From Sphingomonas carotinifaciens (GTDB lineage: Bacteria; Pseudomonadota; Alphaproteobacteria; Sphingomonadales; Sphingomonadaceae): 64,000 bases of DNA. Every line of letters starts with the position of its first letter. Positions within the stretch are counted from its first letter, which is position 1. The position numbers and the translations under genes were made by a program. Location of the stretch: the NCBI RefSeq assembly GCF_009789535.1, contig NZ_WSUT01000005.1, positions 1,079,001-1,143,000 on the forward strand, read 5' to 3'. Shown here piece by piece: positions 34,080-43,614 of this stretch. The notes below the pieces were generated by a model. The model had not been told where the DNA came from and ran no database searches. It saw nothing but the letters and a program-made list of their open reading frames with translations.

Positions 34080-36980
34080 ATGCCCGAGGAGTTTCCGTTC
34101 TTGAATCGCCGTCAACTGCTCCTCACCGGCGCCAGTGCCGGTGCCGTTCTCGCGCTGCCCGTCCGGGCCGCCCCCCGCCATCGTCGGATGGGGGAGGCGG
34201 GTGCCCTGCCGATGCCCGCACCGGGCAATGCGCTGCCCCCGCCGCTGCCCGTCCATGATGCGAACAAGACGCGGATGGAGCGCGGCTGGCTGTTCCACGA
34301 AGGCGACATTGGCGATCCCGTGCTGGATACGCACAACGCCACTTATCTCAGCGTCAAGGCCGGCAATGCTCAGGGTGCCGCGGCGATCGACCATGACGAC
34401 AGCGACTGGGCGCGCATCCGCCTGCCGCACGACTGGGCCAGCGCGCAACCCTTCGAGGAAAGCGCCAACGTCTCGCAGGGCTATCGCCGTCGCGGCATCG
34501 GCTGGTACCGCCGCCGCTTCGCGCTCGACCCTGCCGATCGGGGCAAGCGCCTCGAACTGCATTTCGACGGCATCGCCACCAATGCGACGATCTGGCTGAA
34601 CGGCAGCACGGTGGCGCACAACTGGTCGGGCTATAACAGCATCTATATCGACCTGACGCCGTTCGCCCGCTTCGGCGAGGAACTGAACACGATCGCCATC
34701 CGCGTCGATGCGAACGCGATGGAGGGCTGGTGGTATGAGGGCGCGGGGCTTTACCGCCATGCCTGGCTGGTCCGCCGCGCGCCCGTGTCGATCGCGACCG
34801 ACGGCGTCCACTGCGATCCGCGCCGCGGTGCCGGGCGCTGGCAGGTGCCCGTCGCCGTCACGCTGAACAGCGTTGCACGCGAGGCGGCGACCGTCACGGT
34901 GGAGGCGCAACTGCTCGCCCCCGATGGCCGTCTGCTCACCCGTGCCGAGACGCCCGCCACCGTCACGCCCCTGGACGAAGCGGTCGCGACGCTGATGCTG
35001 GATGCCGGAAACCCGGTCCTGTGGTCGGTCGAGGCGCCGACGCTCCACACCGTCGTCACCCGCGTGCTGGTGGACGGCACGGCCGTCGACGAGCGCCGCA
35101 CCCCCATCGGCTTCCGCACCATCCGCTTCGACGCAGGCGAAGGCTTCTTCCTCAACGACCGGCCGGTGAAGCTGAAGGGCGTGTGCCTGCATCAGGACCA
35201 TGCCGGCATCGGCACCGCGATCCCCGACAGCCTGCACCGCTGGCGGCTGGAACGGCTGAAGGCGATCGGCTGCAACGCGATCCGCTGCTCGCACAATGCG
35301 CCGTCGACCGAATTTCTCGACCTGTGCGACGCGATGGGCTTTCTCGTCATGGACGAGAACCGGCAGTTCAACCCCGCGCCCGACTATATGGCGCAACTGC
35401 GCTGGCTGGTCCGGCGCGACCGCAACCATCCCTCGATCATCCTCTGGTCGGTGTTCAACGAGGAACCGATGCAGGGGACGGAGGCCGGCGTCGAGATGGT
35501 CCGCCGCATGGCGCATGAGGTGAAGGCGCTGGACGACAGCCGCCCGGTCACCGCGGCGATGAACGGCGCGTTCTTCGAACCAAACAGCGTGTCCAGCGTC
35601 GTCGATGTGACCGGCTTCAACTATTACCAGAACGACTACGACCAGTTCCACCGCCTCTTTCCCGACCGGGCGATGACCAGTTCGGAGGATACCAGCGCGT
35701 ACGAAACGCGCGGCGCCTTCCACAGCGATCCCAAGGCGCATGTCATCAGTTCCTATGATGACGAGGCGGCAAGCTGGGGCGACACGCATCGCAATACCTG
35801 GCGCAAGATCATGGAGCGTCGCTTCGTCGCGGGCGGCTTCGTCTGGACCGGCTTCGACTATCATGGCGAGCCGACCCCCTATGCCTGGCCGACCATCTCC
35901 AGCTTCTTCGGGGTCATGGACCTGTGCGGTTTTCCCAAGACCGCGACCGACATCCACGCCGCGCATTGGGTGGACGACCGCCCCGTCGTCGCGATCGCCC
36001 CGCACTGGACCTGGGGCGGCAAGGAAGGCCAGCCGATCCGCGTGTTCGTGACGAGCAACGCGGAAACGGTGGCCCTGCGCGTAAACGGCCGCGATCTCGA
36101 ACCGCAACAGGTCGACCGGATCATGGGCAACGAATGGACCGTGCCCTACGCCCCCGGCCGGGTCGAGGCGATCGCGATGCGTGGCGGCCGCGTGGTGGCG
36201 ACGGCGGCGCAGGAAACCGCCGGGCCGCCCGTCGCGCTCCGCTTGACGCCCGCGCGCAGCGTCATGGCCGGTGACGGCGAGGATGCGCAGGCGATCACCA
36301 TCGATGCGGTCGATGCCAGGGGGCGCCACGTACCCACCGCCAACCTGCCGACGCGCTTTTCGGTCGAGGGTGCCGAGATCATCGGCATCGGCAATGGCGA
36401 TCCCAACAGCCACGAACCCGAAAAGGGCAATGCCCGCTCGCTGTTCAACGGCCTTGCCCAGATCATCGTTCGCGCGGACAGGGGGGACGGCCGCGTGAGC
36501 CTTCGTGCCGAGGCGGAGGGCCTGTCGCCCGCGCGCCTGATCATCACGCGCCGCCCGGTGGCCGAGGTGGCGCAATGGCCGGAAAGCTTCGGCGGGCAGG
36601 CCTTGCGCGAATGGCGTCGCTCGCCCGCCTCCGCGACGAAGCCGGGTCCCGACGCCGCGCCGCCCGACGGCGACAACAACAGCTGGGCCTTTGCCCGCGC
36701 CGGGAATGGCGCCAAGCCCGATCCCGCCGGCAACTGGCGCGCCTGGCGCATCACCGTCACTCCGTGGAAGCGTATCGCGGCAGAGGGCGGCATGCTCCGC
36801 TTCCGCGAGATTACCGGCCGTGCCGAACTCTATGCCGATGGCCGCCGTCTCGCCACCAAGGATAGCACCACCGCCGGCCCGCTGGAGGCGCGCCTTCCGG
36901 CCGGCTCTGGCGCCCGCACGATCCTGCTGGTGGTGGAAGGTGCCGGCATCACCGGCCCGGTGACGCTGACGGTGGAGTGA
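34080..36980 (+). CDS. GH2 beta-galactosidase, Tat signal
   Basis: This GH2 enzyme has 966 residues and probably removes terminal beta-galactose in the periplasm. The twin-arginine leader is NRRQLLLTGASAGAVLAL. A GH2 sugar-binding domain (about 65-235, with LPHDW and GIGWYRRRF) is followed by an immunoglobulin-like domain and the TIM barrel. Acid/base Glu 461 lies in WSVFNEEP and nucleophile Glu 536 in MTSSEDTSAY. C-terminal beta domains follow: an invasin/DUF4982-type region, then a unique tail to 966. The start has AGGGG three bases upstream. It forms a two-gene unit with gntR (6-nt gap). In the N-glycan scheme it would uncap galactosylated antennae. Confidence 0.9.
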   Translation: MPEEFPFLNRRQLLLTGASAGAVLALPVRAAPRHRRMGEAGALPMPAPGNALPPPLPVHDANKTRMERGWLFHEGDIGDPVLDTHNATYLSVKAGNAQGAAAIDHDDSDWARIRLPHDWASAQPFEESANVSQGYRRRGIGWYRRRFALDPADRGKRLELHFDGIATNATIWLNGSTVAHNWSGYNSIYIDLTPFARFGEELNTIAIRVDANAMEGWWYEGAGLYRHAWLVRRAPVSIATDGVHCDPRRGAGRWQVPVAVTLNSVAREAATVTVEAQLLAPDGRLLTRAETPATVTPLDEAVATLMLDAGNPVLWSVEAPTLHTVVTRVLVDGTAVDERRTPIGFRTIRFDAGEGFFLNDRPVKLKGVCLHQDHAGIGTAIPDSLHRWRLERLKAIGCNAIRCSHNAPSTEFLDLCDAMGFLVMDENRQFNPAPDYMAQLRWLVRRDRNHPSIILWSVFNEEPMQGTEAGVEMVRRMAHEVKALDDSRPVTAAMNGAFFEPNSVSSVVDVTGFNYYQNDYDQFHRLFPDRAMTSSEDTSAYETRGAFHSDPKAHVISSYDDEAASWGDTHRNTWRKIMERRFVAGGFVWTGFDYHGEPTPYAWPTISSFFGVMDLCGFPKTATDIHAAHWVDDRPVVAIAPHWTWGGKEGQPIRVFVTSNAETVALRVNGRDLEPQQVDRIMGNEWTVPYAPGRVEAIAMRGGRVVATAAQETAGPPVALRLTPARSVMAGDGEDAQAITIDAVDARGRHVPTANLPTRFSVEGAEIIGIGNGDPNSHEPEKGNARSLFNGLAQIIVRADRGDGRVSLRAEAEGLSPARLIITRRPVAEVAQWPESFGGQALREWRRSPASATKPGPDAAPPDGDNNSWAFARAGNGAKPDPAGNWRAWRITVTPWKRIAAEGGMLRFREITGRAELYADGRRLATKDSTTAGPLEARLPAGSGARTILLVVEGAGITGPVTLTVE

Positions 36981-36989
36981 TCAGACTAC

Positions 36990-37014
36990 GCCCTCTCCCC
37001 AGATGGGAGAGGGC
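36990..37014. terminator. Bidirectional stem-loop between convergent genes
   Basis: GCCCTCTCCC (36990-36999) pairs perfectly with GGGAGAGGGC (37005-37014) around a 5-nt loop. It sits in the 42-nt gap between the converging GH2 and EIICB genes and can serve both. It is also a copy of the dispersed CCCTCTCCC/GGGAGAGGG hairpin. Confidence 0.7.
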
Positions 37015-37022
37015 TTGAAATC

Positions 37023-38723
37023 TCAACCCGCGACGAACCGGTCGGCATCGCCCAGCAGATGCACGACCCCGGTCGCCGGGCGCGCCACCGCCTTCACGCC
37101 GAGCTTCGCCAGCGCCGCGTCATCCACGGCCCCCGCAACCTCGACCCGCACGCGCCCGGCATGGACGCTGGCGACACCGACCTTGCCGCCCAGCGCGTGC
37201 ACCAGCGCCGGGGTCAGTTGCACGGCCTTGCTGGTCTCCGCCTCAGCCACCGGAGCGACGGCCATGGCGCCACCTCCTCCCGCCAGCGCATCGCGTATCT
37301 CCGACGCCACCGTGTCGGCGATCGGGCCGACCACCACCTGGAGCGCGGTGGCGGACGGGCGGATGATCCCCCGCGCGCCCAGTGCCTTCAACGCCGCCTC
37401 GTCCACCACGTCCTGATCGTTCACCACCAGCCGCAGCCGGGTCGTGCACGCGCCCACGTCGCGCAGGTTCGCCGCGCCGCCCAGGGCCTGGGCGAACGCC
37501 GTGCCGCGCTCGCCGGCCGCGACCGGTGCGACCGCGGTCGCCGCGCCCTCGGCGATCGGCTCCCGGCCCGGTGTCTGCAAGCCGAAGCGCCGGATGGCGA
37601 AGCGGAAGATCGCATAATAAGCGAGGGCATAGGCGGCCCCCACCGGCAGCAACATCAATGGCTTGGTCGCCTTGCCGAAGTTCAGCGCATAGTCGAACAG
37701 CCCGGCGGAGAAACCGTACCCCAGCTTCACCCCCAGCGCGTTCATCACCGCCTCCGCCGTACCGGTCAGCACCGCATGCACCGCATAAAGCGCCGGCGCC
37801 AGGAACATGAACGAAAACTCGATCGGCTCGGTCACGCCAGTCAGGAACGAGGTGAGCGCAAGGCTGAGCAGCAACCCGCCCACCGCCTTGCGCCGTTCCG
37901 GCAACGCCTCGTGATACATCGCCAGACAGGCGGCGGGCAGGCCGAACATCATGACTGGGAAGAACCCGCTCATGAAGCCGCCCGCGGTGGGATCGCCCGC
38001 AAAGAAGCGCGTCAGGTCGCCGGTCTTGCCCTGGAACTCGCCCACCGAGAAATAGGCGACGTTGTTCAGGATGTGGTGCAGCCCGGTGACGAGCAGCAGC
38101 CGGTTGAGCAGCCCGAAGGCGAACAGCCCCGCGCCACCCGCCGCGACCACCCCCGCCGACAGGGCGTCCATGCCGGCGCTGATGCCGGCGTAGCTGACGC
38201 CTAGAATCAGCGCGAGGCCGAGGCCGGCGAAGCCGGAGGCGATGGGGACGAAGCGGCGTCCGCCGAAGAAGGCGAGGTAGTCGGGCAGCTTCAGGTTGGA
38301 GAAGCGGTTGTAGAAGCTGCCGCCGATCGCGCCGGCGATGATGCCGACGGGTACGTCGAACTTGGCGACGGTGGTCGCCTTCCACGCCTTCTCGACGGTG
38401 GCGCGCAAGCCCTCGGGCACGGTGGCCAGCACGTCGGGCGGCACCACGAACAGCGCCTGCGCGCCGGCGGTGGCGACGAGGTAGCAGACCAGGCCGCCCA
38501 TCGTCGCCGCGCCGTTGCCGTCCCGGGCGAACCCGGTCGCCACGCCGATCGCGAACAGGAGGCCCAGATGCGCGAAGATGGCATCGCCCGCCGCGCTGAC
38601 GAACGCGATGTCGAGCAGGTCGGGCTGACCGAGACGCAGCAGCAGCCCGGCGATGGGTAGCACCGCGATCGGCAGCATCAGCGCGCGGCCCAGTGGCTGC
38701 AACGCTCCCAGGATGGCCCTCAT
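37023..38723 (-). CDS. nagE: GlcNAc-type PTS permease EIIC-EIIB with extra EIIB-like domain
   Basis: This inner-membrane PTS permease of the glucose/GlcNAc family should import GlcNAc and release it as GlcNAc-6-P. It has 566 residues. The EIIC membrane domain (about 1-370) starts LQPLGRALMLPIAVLPIAG and includes the ITGVTEPIEFSFMF-like motif. The EIIB domain has the phospho-acceptor Cys 426 in VGACTTRLRL. A second EIIB-like copy (about 498-566) has His 521 at the place of that Cys. ATG 38723 overlaps the upstream stop as ATGA, so the long upstream open frame is not part of the gene. GlcNAc specificity is inferred from nagA/nagB neighbours. Confidence 0.9.
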   Translation of the reverse strand: MRAILGALQPLGRALMLPIAVLPIAGLLLRLGQPDLLDIAFVSAAGDAIFAHLGLLFAIGVATGFARDGNGAATMGGLVCYLVATAGAQALFVVPPDVLATVPEGLRATVEKAWKATTVAKFDVPVGIIAGAIGGSFYNRFSNLKLPDYLAFFGGRRFVPIASGFAGLGLALILGVSYAGISAGMDALSAGVVAAGGAGLFAFGLLNRLLLVTGLHHILNNVAYFSVGEFQGKTGDLTRFFAGDPTAGGFMSGFFPVMMFGLPAACLAMYHEALPERRKAVGGLLLSLALTSFLTGVTEPIEFSFMFLAPALYAVHAVLTGTAEAVMNALGVKLGYGFSAGLFDYALNFGKATKPLMLLPVGAAYALAYYAIFRFAIRRFGLQTPGREPIAEGAATAVAPVAAGERGTAFAQALGGAANLRDVGACTTRLRLVVNDQDVVDEAALKALGARGIIRPSATALQVVVGPIADTVASEIRDALAGGGGAMAVAPVAEAETSKAVQLTPALVHALGGKVGVASVHAGRVRVEVAGAVDDAALAKLGVKAVARPATGVVHLLGDADRFVAG

Positions 38724-41215
38724 GCGCCCAACTCCCCTTCGAACTTGCGTGCGAGCGCGCGCACCTCGGCGGCGGTCGCGCAGGCCAGCGCCGCCTGTGC
38801 GTGCGCGCGGGCGGCCGCCATGTCGAGCGCTGCGACCAGCGCCTTGATCTCGGGCACGGCGGCGGGCGCGGCGGACAGCTCGGTCACGCCCAGCCCGACC
38901 AGGATCGGCACCGCCAGCGGATCGGAGGCCAGGCCGCCGCACACGCCGGTCCAGCGGCCATGCACGTCCGCGCCCTTCACCGTTTCGCCGATCAGGCGCA
39001 GCACGGCCGGGTGCAGCCCGTCGAGCGCGCCGGCGACGCTGGCATTGCCGCGGTCCATGGCCAGTGCATATTGCGTCAGGTCGTTGGTGCCGATCGACAG
39101 GAAATCCGCCTCGCGCGCCAGCAGGTCGGCGGTGACGGCGGCGGCGGGCGTTTCCACCATCACGCCCAGTTGGACGCGGGAGCCCGCCTCGATCCCCTCC
39201 AGCACCGCGCGGACCCGGCGCAGTTCGTCGACGCCCGCAATCATCGGCACCATGATCCGGCACTGCCCGACCGGTTCGACCGACAGGATCGCGCGGATCT
39301 GGTCCTCCAGGATTTCGGGATGGGCAAAGCCGACGCGGATGCCGCGCAGGCCCAGCGCCGGATTTTCCTCTGGCGGGATGGGAAGGTAGGGCGCAGGCTT
39401 GTCGCCACCGATGTCGAGCAGGCGCACGATCAGCGGCCGGCCGTCCAGCGCGGTCGCCACCGCCTGATAATCGGCAACCTGTTCGTCCAGGCTGGGCGCG
39501 GTGTCGCGTTCCAGGAACAGCAGTTCGGTGCGCAGCAGGCCGCAGCCCTCCGCGCCGTTCGCCACCGCGACCCGCGCATCGTCGGCGGAGCCGCAATTGG
39601 CGAACAGCTCGATCCGCGTGCCGTCGCGCGTCCGGCAATCCTCACCGGCCCGCGCCAGCGCATCGGCCCGGCGGCGCTGCGCCTCTGCGATCCGCGTCTC
39701 GGCAGATGCCAGCGTGTCGGCCGACGGCGCGACATGGATCAGCCCGCCGCTGGCATCCAGCACGACGCGCGTTCCCGCCGCCACATCGCGCAGACCCGCG
39801 CCGATCGCGACCAGCGCCGGCAGCCCGCGCGAGGCGGCCAGGATCGCGACGTGCGAGGTCGGCCCGCCACGCTCCACCGCGAGTCCCGCCAGCCGGTCGA
39901 GGTCCAGCCCCATCAATTGCGACGGCAACAGATCGTCGGCGACCAGGATCGTGCCCGGTGCCAGTTCGGCGCGCCTGTCCTCCACGCCCATCAGACGCGC
40001 GATCAACTGCCGCTCCAGGTCGCGCATGTCGTCCGCGCGCTCGGCCAGCCGCCGGTCGCCACCGGCGCGCAGGGCATCCGCCTGCGGCCGGATCGCGCCG
40101 CGCCAGGCATGGCCGGCGCTCTGCCCCTGCGCGATGCCGGCGAGAGTCGCCTCGATCAGCACAGGGTCGTCCAGCATCGCGGCATGCGCCTCGAAGATCG
40201 CACGGGCCGGCCCCGTCGCGCTTGCGCTGCGCGTCGCCAGTTCCTCGGCCAGCGCGCGGCGTGCCGCGTCGAAACAGGCTTCCTCGGCGGCGATGCCGGC
40301 ACCCTCCACGGGCAGAGACAGGTCCTCCGCGCGCCACAAGGCGACGGTGCCGATCGCCAGGCCGGGCGCAGCGGTCACCCCCGCCAGCGCGCCTTCGGGA
40401 AGCGCGGACAGGACGGGCGCGGGCGGCGGCGGCGGTGGGGCAGGGGCGGGCGCGTCCTCATGGATGCCGCTCAGGATCAGTTCGGCGAGCGCGGCCACCG
40501 CATCCTCGGCATCCGGGCCGGTGGCGGTGATCGTCACCGTGTCGCCATGCCCGACCCCCAGCGCCAGCAGGCCGATCGGGCTGCGCGCGCTGGCGCCGGT
40601 GCCGTCCTTTTCCAGCGTCACCTCGGCGGCGAACCGCTTGGCGAGGTCGGCGATGCGCGCGGCGGGACGGGCATGGATGCCGTGGACCAGCGGCACCGCG
40701 ATCACCCGGCTGGCGCTGGCGCCCCCTTGCGCGGCGGTCGTGGCGGCCACGTCGGCGCGCGACACCAGCGTCATCAGCGGATCGCCCACCGCGACCATGC
40801 CGGCATCCGCGCGGTGTTCGATCGCGAAGCGTTCGCCGTTGGTCACCACGATCGGCGTCACCACCGCGCGCGCCTCGCGCACCACCATGTCCAGATCGAA
40901 CCGGATCAGCGCCGCCCCACACGCCACGCGGTCACCGGCTTTTACCACCGGTTCGAAGCCGCGCCCGGCCAGCGCCACCGTGTCCAGCCCAATATGGATC
41001 AGCAGTTCGGCCCCCTCGGGCGTCACCAGCGTGATCGCATGGCCGGTCGGCTGGACGGTCACCACCTTCGCGTCGCACGGCGCGACCAGCATGCCCGCCA
41101 CCGGATCGATCGCGATCCCGTCGCCCAGCATCGCCTCGGCAAAGACCGCGTCGGGGACGTCCCGAATGGGGCCGGCCCAGCCCTCCAACGGCGCAAACAG
41201 GGGGATGGTGGCCAT
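38720..41215 (-). CDS. PTS EIIA-HPr-EI fusion protein
   Basis: This cytoplasmic phosphotransfer protein has 831 residues and carries all soluble PTS steps for the adjacent EIICB. The EIIA(Glc)-type domain (1-150) has His 59 and phospho-acceptor His 74 in LLIHIGLDTV. HPr (about 168-252) has His 181 in HGIHARPAA and the regulatory-type Ser 212. A Pro-rich linker (256-267) leads to enzyme I (about 275-831) with His 455 in GGPTSHVAIL. The EI C-terminal barrel binds phosphoenolpyruvate and includes IGTNDLTQYALAMDR. GGAG lies 5 nt before ATG. Such triple fusions are known from GlcNAc loci of Xanthomonas/Caulobacter-type bacteria. It makes this sugar route independent of general PTS proteins. Confidence 0.94.
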   Translation of the reverse strand: MATIPLFAPLEGWAGPIRDVPDAVFAEAMLGDGIAIDPVAGMLVAPCDAKVVTVQPTGHAITLVTPEGAELLIHIGLDTVALAGRGFEPVVKAGDRVACGAALIRFDLDMVVREARAVVTPIVVTNGERFAIEHRADAGMVAVGDPLMTLVSRADVAATTAAQGGASASRVIAVPLVHGIHARPAARIADLAKRFAAEVTLEKDGTGASARSPIGLLALGVGHGDTVTITATGPDAEDAVAALAELILSGIHEDAPAPAPPPPPPAPVLSALPEGALAGVTAAPGLAIGTVALWRAEDLSLPVEGAGIAAEEACFDAARRALAEELATRSASATGPARAIFEAHAAMLDDPVLIEATLAGIAQGQSAGHAWRGAIRPQADALRAGGDRRLAERADDMRDLERQLIARLMGVEDRRAELAPGTILVADDLLPSQLMGLDLDRLAGLAVERGGPTSHVAILAASRGLPALVAIGAGLRDVAAGTRVVLDASGGLIHVAPSADTLASAETRIAEAQRRRADALARAGEDCRTRDGTRIELFANCGSADDARVAVANGAEGCGLLRTELLFLERDTAPSLDEQVADYQAVATALDGRPLIVRLLDIGGDKPAPYLPIPPEENPALGLRGIRVGFAHPEILEDQIRAILSVEPVGQCRIMVPMIAGVDELRRVRAVLEGIEAGSRVQLGVMVETPAAAVTADLLAREADFLSIGTNDLTQYALAMDRGNASVAGALDGLHPAVLRLIGETVKGADVHGRWTGVCGGLASDPLAVPILVGLGVTELSAAPAAVPEIKALVAALDMAAARAHAQAALACATAAEVRALARKFEGELGA

Positions 41216-41245
41216 GATATCTCCGGGAAACGCGATAAGGGGTGG

Positions 41246-42418
41246 TCAGGCGACGGGTTCGTCCAGCGGCAGCGCCGCCGGGGCGGCGATCGGCTCGCCA
41301 CCGATCCAGGTACCCGCCGGGGTCAGGTCCGCGGTCAGGCACACCCAGTCGGCATGCTGGCCGGGGGCGATCTGCCCCCGCTCGGCGGTCAGGCCGAGGA
41401 ACGCCGCCGGGCTGGTCGCCGCCATGGCGGCCGCCTGTTCGGGCGACAGGCCGAGACGCGTCACCGCGCCGCGCACCGCGCCCGCCATGTCCAGGTCGGA
41501 GCCGGCCAGCGTGCCGTCGGCACCGACGCAGCGCCCGTCCTCGACATGGATCGGCTTGCCCTGCAGCACGAAGTCCTTGGAAGCGGCGCCCACGCAGGGC
41601 ATCGCGTCCGACACCAGCATGAACCGGTCGAGCGGCCGGGCGCGCAGCGCGATGCGCAGCGCCGCGTCATCGACATGGAAGCCGTCGACGATGATCCCGC
41701 AATAGACCTGCTGGTCGTCCAGCGCGGCGCCGACCACGCCCGGCGCACGGTGGACGAGCGGCGACATCGCATTGAACAGGTGCGTCACGCCGGTCACCCC
41801 GGCATCGAACGCGGCGCGCGTGGTGGCATAGTCGGCATCGGTATGGCCGATGCAGACCAGCACGCCCGCCGCCACCAGCGCCTCGATCTGCGCGGGCGAC
41901 ACCCGTTCCGGGGCCAGCGTCACCATGACGCGGCCGGTGCGGCGCTGCGTCAGGATCGCCATCAACTCGTCGTCCAGCGGCTGGAAACGGCTGGGATCGT
42001 GGATGCCCTTGCGGCTCAGCGCCAGCACCGGCCCCTCGACATGGGTGCCCAGCACGCCGGGAACGCCGGCGGCGATCGCCGCATCGGTGGCGTCCAGCGC
42101 GCGCGCCACCACCGCTGGCCGGTCGCTGATCAGCGTCGTCATCAGGCCGGTGGTGCCATAGGGTGCGTGCGCGGCGGCGATGGCGGCGATGCCCTCCACC
42201 GTGGGTTCGTCGTTGAACAGCACGCCGCCGCCGCCATTCACCTGCGTGTCGATGAAGCCCGGCATCAGCCAGCCGCCCCGAAGGTCGGTCGCGTCCTCGC
42301 CGTCGCCGACATCGCCGGTGACCGCGACGATCACGCCGCCTTCGACGTCGATCGTCGCCCGGGTCAACACGCCGCTGGCCGTGACGATATGGCCGTTGGT
42401 GAAGCGATGCAGCGTCAT
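41246..42418 (-). CDS. nagA: N-acetylglucosamine-6-phosphate deacetylase
   Basis: This enzyme converts GlcNAc-6-P to GlcN-6-P and acetate in the cytoplasm. It has 390 residues, the usual family length. The amidohydrolase barrel opens with LMPGFIDTQVNGGGG. Metal ligands Glu 128 (THVEGPV), His 192 (IGHTDAD) and His 213 (THLFNAM) are present, as is catalytic Asp 271 (LVSDAM). ATG 42418 overlaps the upstream deaminase stop as ATGA, ruling out the longer open frame. The gap of 30 nt to the PTS fusion gene is consistent with one operon. Confidence 0.95.
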   Translation of the reverse strand: MTLHRFTNGHIVTASGVLTRATIDVEGGVIVAVTGDVGDGEDATDLRGGWLMPGFIDTQVNGGGGVLFNDEPTVEGIAAIAAAHAPYGTTGLMTTLISDRPAVVARALDATDAAIAAGVPGVLGTHVEGPVLALSRKGIHDPSRFQPLDDELMAILTQRRTGRVMVTLAPERVSPAQIEALVAAGVLVCIGHTDADYATTRAAFDAGVTGVTHLFNAMSPLVHRAPGVVGAALDDQQVYCGIIVDGFHVDDAALRIALRARPLDRFMLVSDAMPCVGAASKDFVLQGKPIHVEDGRCVGADGTLAGSDLDMAGAVRGAVTRLGLSPEQAAAMAATSPAAFLGLTAERGQIAPGQHADWVCLTADLTPAGTWIGGEPIAAPAALPLDEPVA

Positions 42419-43464
42419 AGCGTGCGGGTGACCTTGCTCAAATGGCGCGGGGCATCGGGGTTGAGCCCGCGGGCCACCGACAATGCGTTGGCCATGCGAT
42501 AGAAACTCTGGATCATTAGTATGGGTTCGATGGCCGGATGGTCGGCCAGCGCGGGCAGCGTGCCGCCGCCCTTGGCATCGGCGAGCAGCACGCGGGCGCT
42601 GCGCGTCGTGAACTCCGCCGCCGCCTCGCGCACGCCGTCGCCCGCGCTGTCGGATGTGGCAAAGGCAATCAGCGGGAACCCGGCATCGACGATCTCCATC
42701 GGCCCGTGGCGCACCTCGGCCGCACTGAACCCTTCGGCATGCAGCGCACAGGTTTCCTTGAGCTTCAGCGCCGCTTCCTGCGCGATCGCCAGGCCGAAGC
42801 CGCGGCCGATGACGAACAGGTTGGTGGCATCGACCAGGGCCTCGCGGCCAGCACTCCAGTCGCAGCTCCAGGCCTGGGCCAGCCGATCGGGCAATGTCCG
42901 GACGGCGGCCTTCAGCGTATCGTCCCCGGCCCATTCCGCCGCCAGTAGCGCCAGCGCGGCGAGCGCGGTGATGTACGACTTGGTCGCCGCGACCGATTTT
43001 TCGGGGCCGGCCATCAACGGCACCAGCGTGTCCGCCGCCTCCGCCAGTGGCGAGGTCGTGTCGTTGACCAGCGCCACGACATGCGCGCCCGCGGCCTTTT
43101 GCGCCGCGACGCTGGCCAGCAGGTCGGGGCTGCGCCCGCTTTGCGAGATCGCGATGCACAGCATCGCCGGGCTGGTGACGCTGGCTTCGTACACCGACGC
43201 GACCGACGGCGCGGCGGAGGCGACCGGCACGCCGACCAGCGTTTCGATCAGATATTTGCCATAGGTCGCGGCATGGTCGGACGAGCCGCGCGCGCACGTC
43301 ACCACCACGGCGGGCGGTGCTGCGCGCAGCCGGGCGCCGAGCGCGGCCAGCGTGTCGCCATTGGCGGCGATCAGGCGACGTACCGCCGCGCTCGCCTCGG
43401 CCGCCTCGGCGTGCATCAGCGTGTCCGTTTCGCTGCGGGTTGCGATCTGCGGATCATCCGTCAT
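42415..43464 (-). CDS. SIS-domain glucosamine-6-phosphate deaminase (NagB-II type)
   Basis: This is a protein of 349 residues with two sugar-isomerase (SIS) domains (about 40-180 and 205-335). It resembles the isomerase half of GlmS but lacks the glutaminase domain. Motifs include TCARGSSDHAA, AISQSGRSPD and the late EVRHGPMEI. In nag operons of Shewanella, Caulobacter and Xanthomonas, such proteins replace classical NagB and convert GlcN-6-P to fructose-6-P and ammonia. I start at ATG 43464; only a distant AAGGAG (14 nt) is visible, so translation may be weak or start elsewhere. It is followed by nagA with an ATGA overlap. Confidence 0.88.
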   Translation of the reverse strand: MTDDPQIATRSETDTLMHAEAAEASAAVRRLIAANGDTLAALGARLRAAPPAVVVTCARGSSDHAATYGKYLIETLVGVPVASAAPSVASVYEASVTSPAMLCIAISQSGRSPDLLASVAAQKAAGAHVVALVNDTTSPLAEAADTLVPLMAGPEKSVAATKSYITALAALALLAAEWAGDDTLKAAVRTLPDRLAQAWSCDWSAGREALVDATNLFVIGRGFGLAIAQEAALKLKETCALHAEGFSAAEVRHGPMEIVDAGFPLIAFATSDSAGDGVREAAAEFTTRSARVLLADAKGGGTLPALADHPAIEPILMIQSFYRMANALSVARGLNPDAPRHLSKVTRTL

Positions 43465-43605
43465 GGCAGGCGCGCTGGCTCCTTGTCGGCCAAGAATGGG
43501 GTGCGCGGGCGACCGGCAGGCGCTTGGCGACAAGCCTCGGGCCGAACGACGCGCAGGCGGTCACCGCCGTGGCAAACCGCTCGTTGGGAAGCGTAAGTCA
43601 TATAT

Positions 43606-43612
43606 TGGTATT
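43606..43612. promoter_or_regulatory. Possible operator half-site upstream of deaminase gene
   Basis: TGGTATT lies in an AT-rich pocket between cutC and the SIS deaminase gene, about 140 nt upstream of the latter. The same word occurs before the glycosidase operon (30024). On the minus strand a TTGAAT overlapping it could be a -35 element for an internal promoter. Only one half-site is clear. Confidence 0.25.
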
Positions 43613-43614
43613 AT

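Noticed and set aside
38724..39638. N-terminal extension of the EIICB frame
   Set aside because: The extra residues are Arg/Gly-rich nonsense read out of frame within the EI gene. ATG 38723 overlaps the EI stop by ATGA and begins a normal EIIC domain.
38693..42502. 1269-codon plus-strand open frame opposite the PTS and nagA genes
   Set aside because: It spans several real minus-strand genes with clear catalytic motifs. Its product is His/Arg/Gly-rich without domain structure, typical of antisense frames in high-GC DNA.
42419..43297. N-terminal extension of the nagA frame
   Set aside because: It lies out of frame inside the SIS deaminase gene; the ATGA overlap start gives a nagA of normal length.
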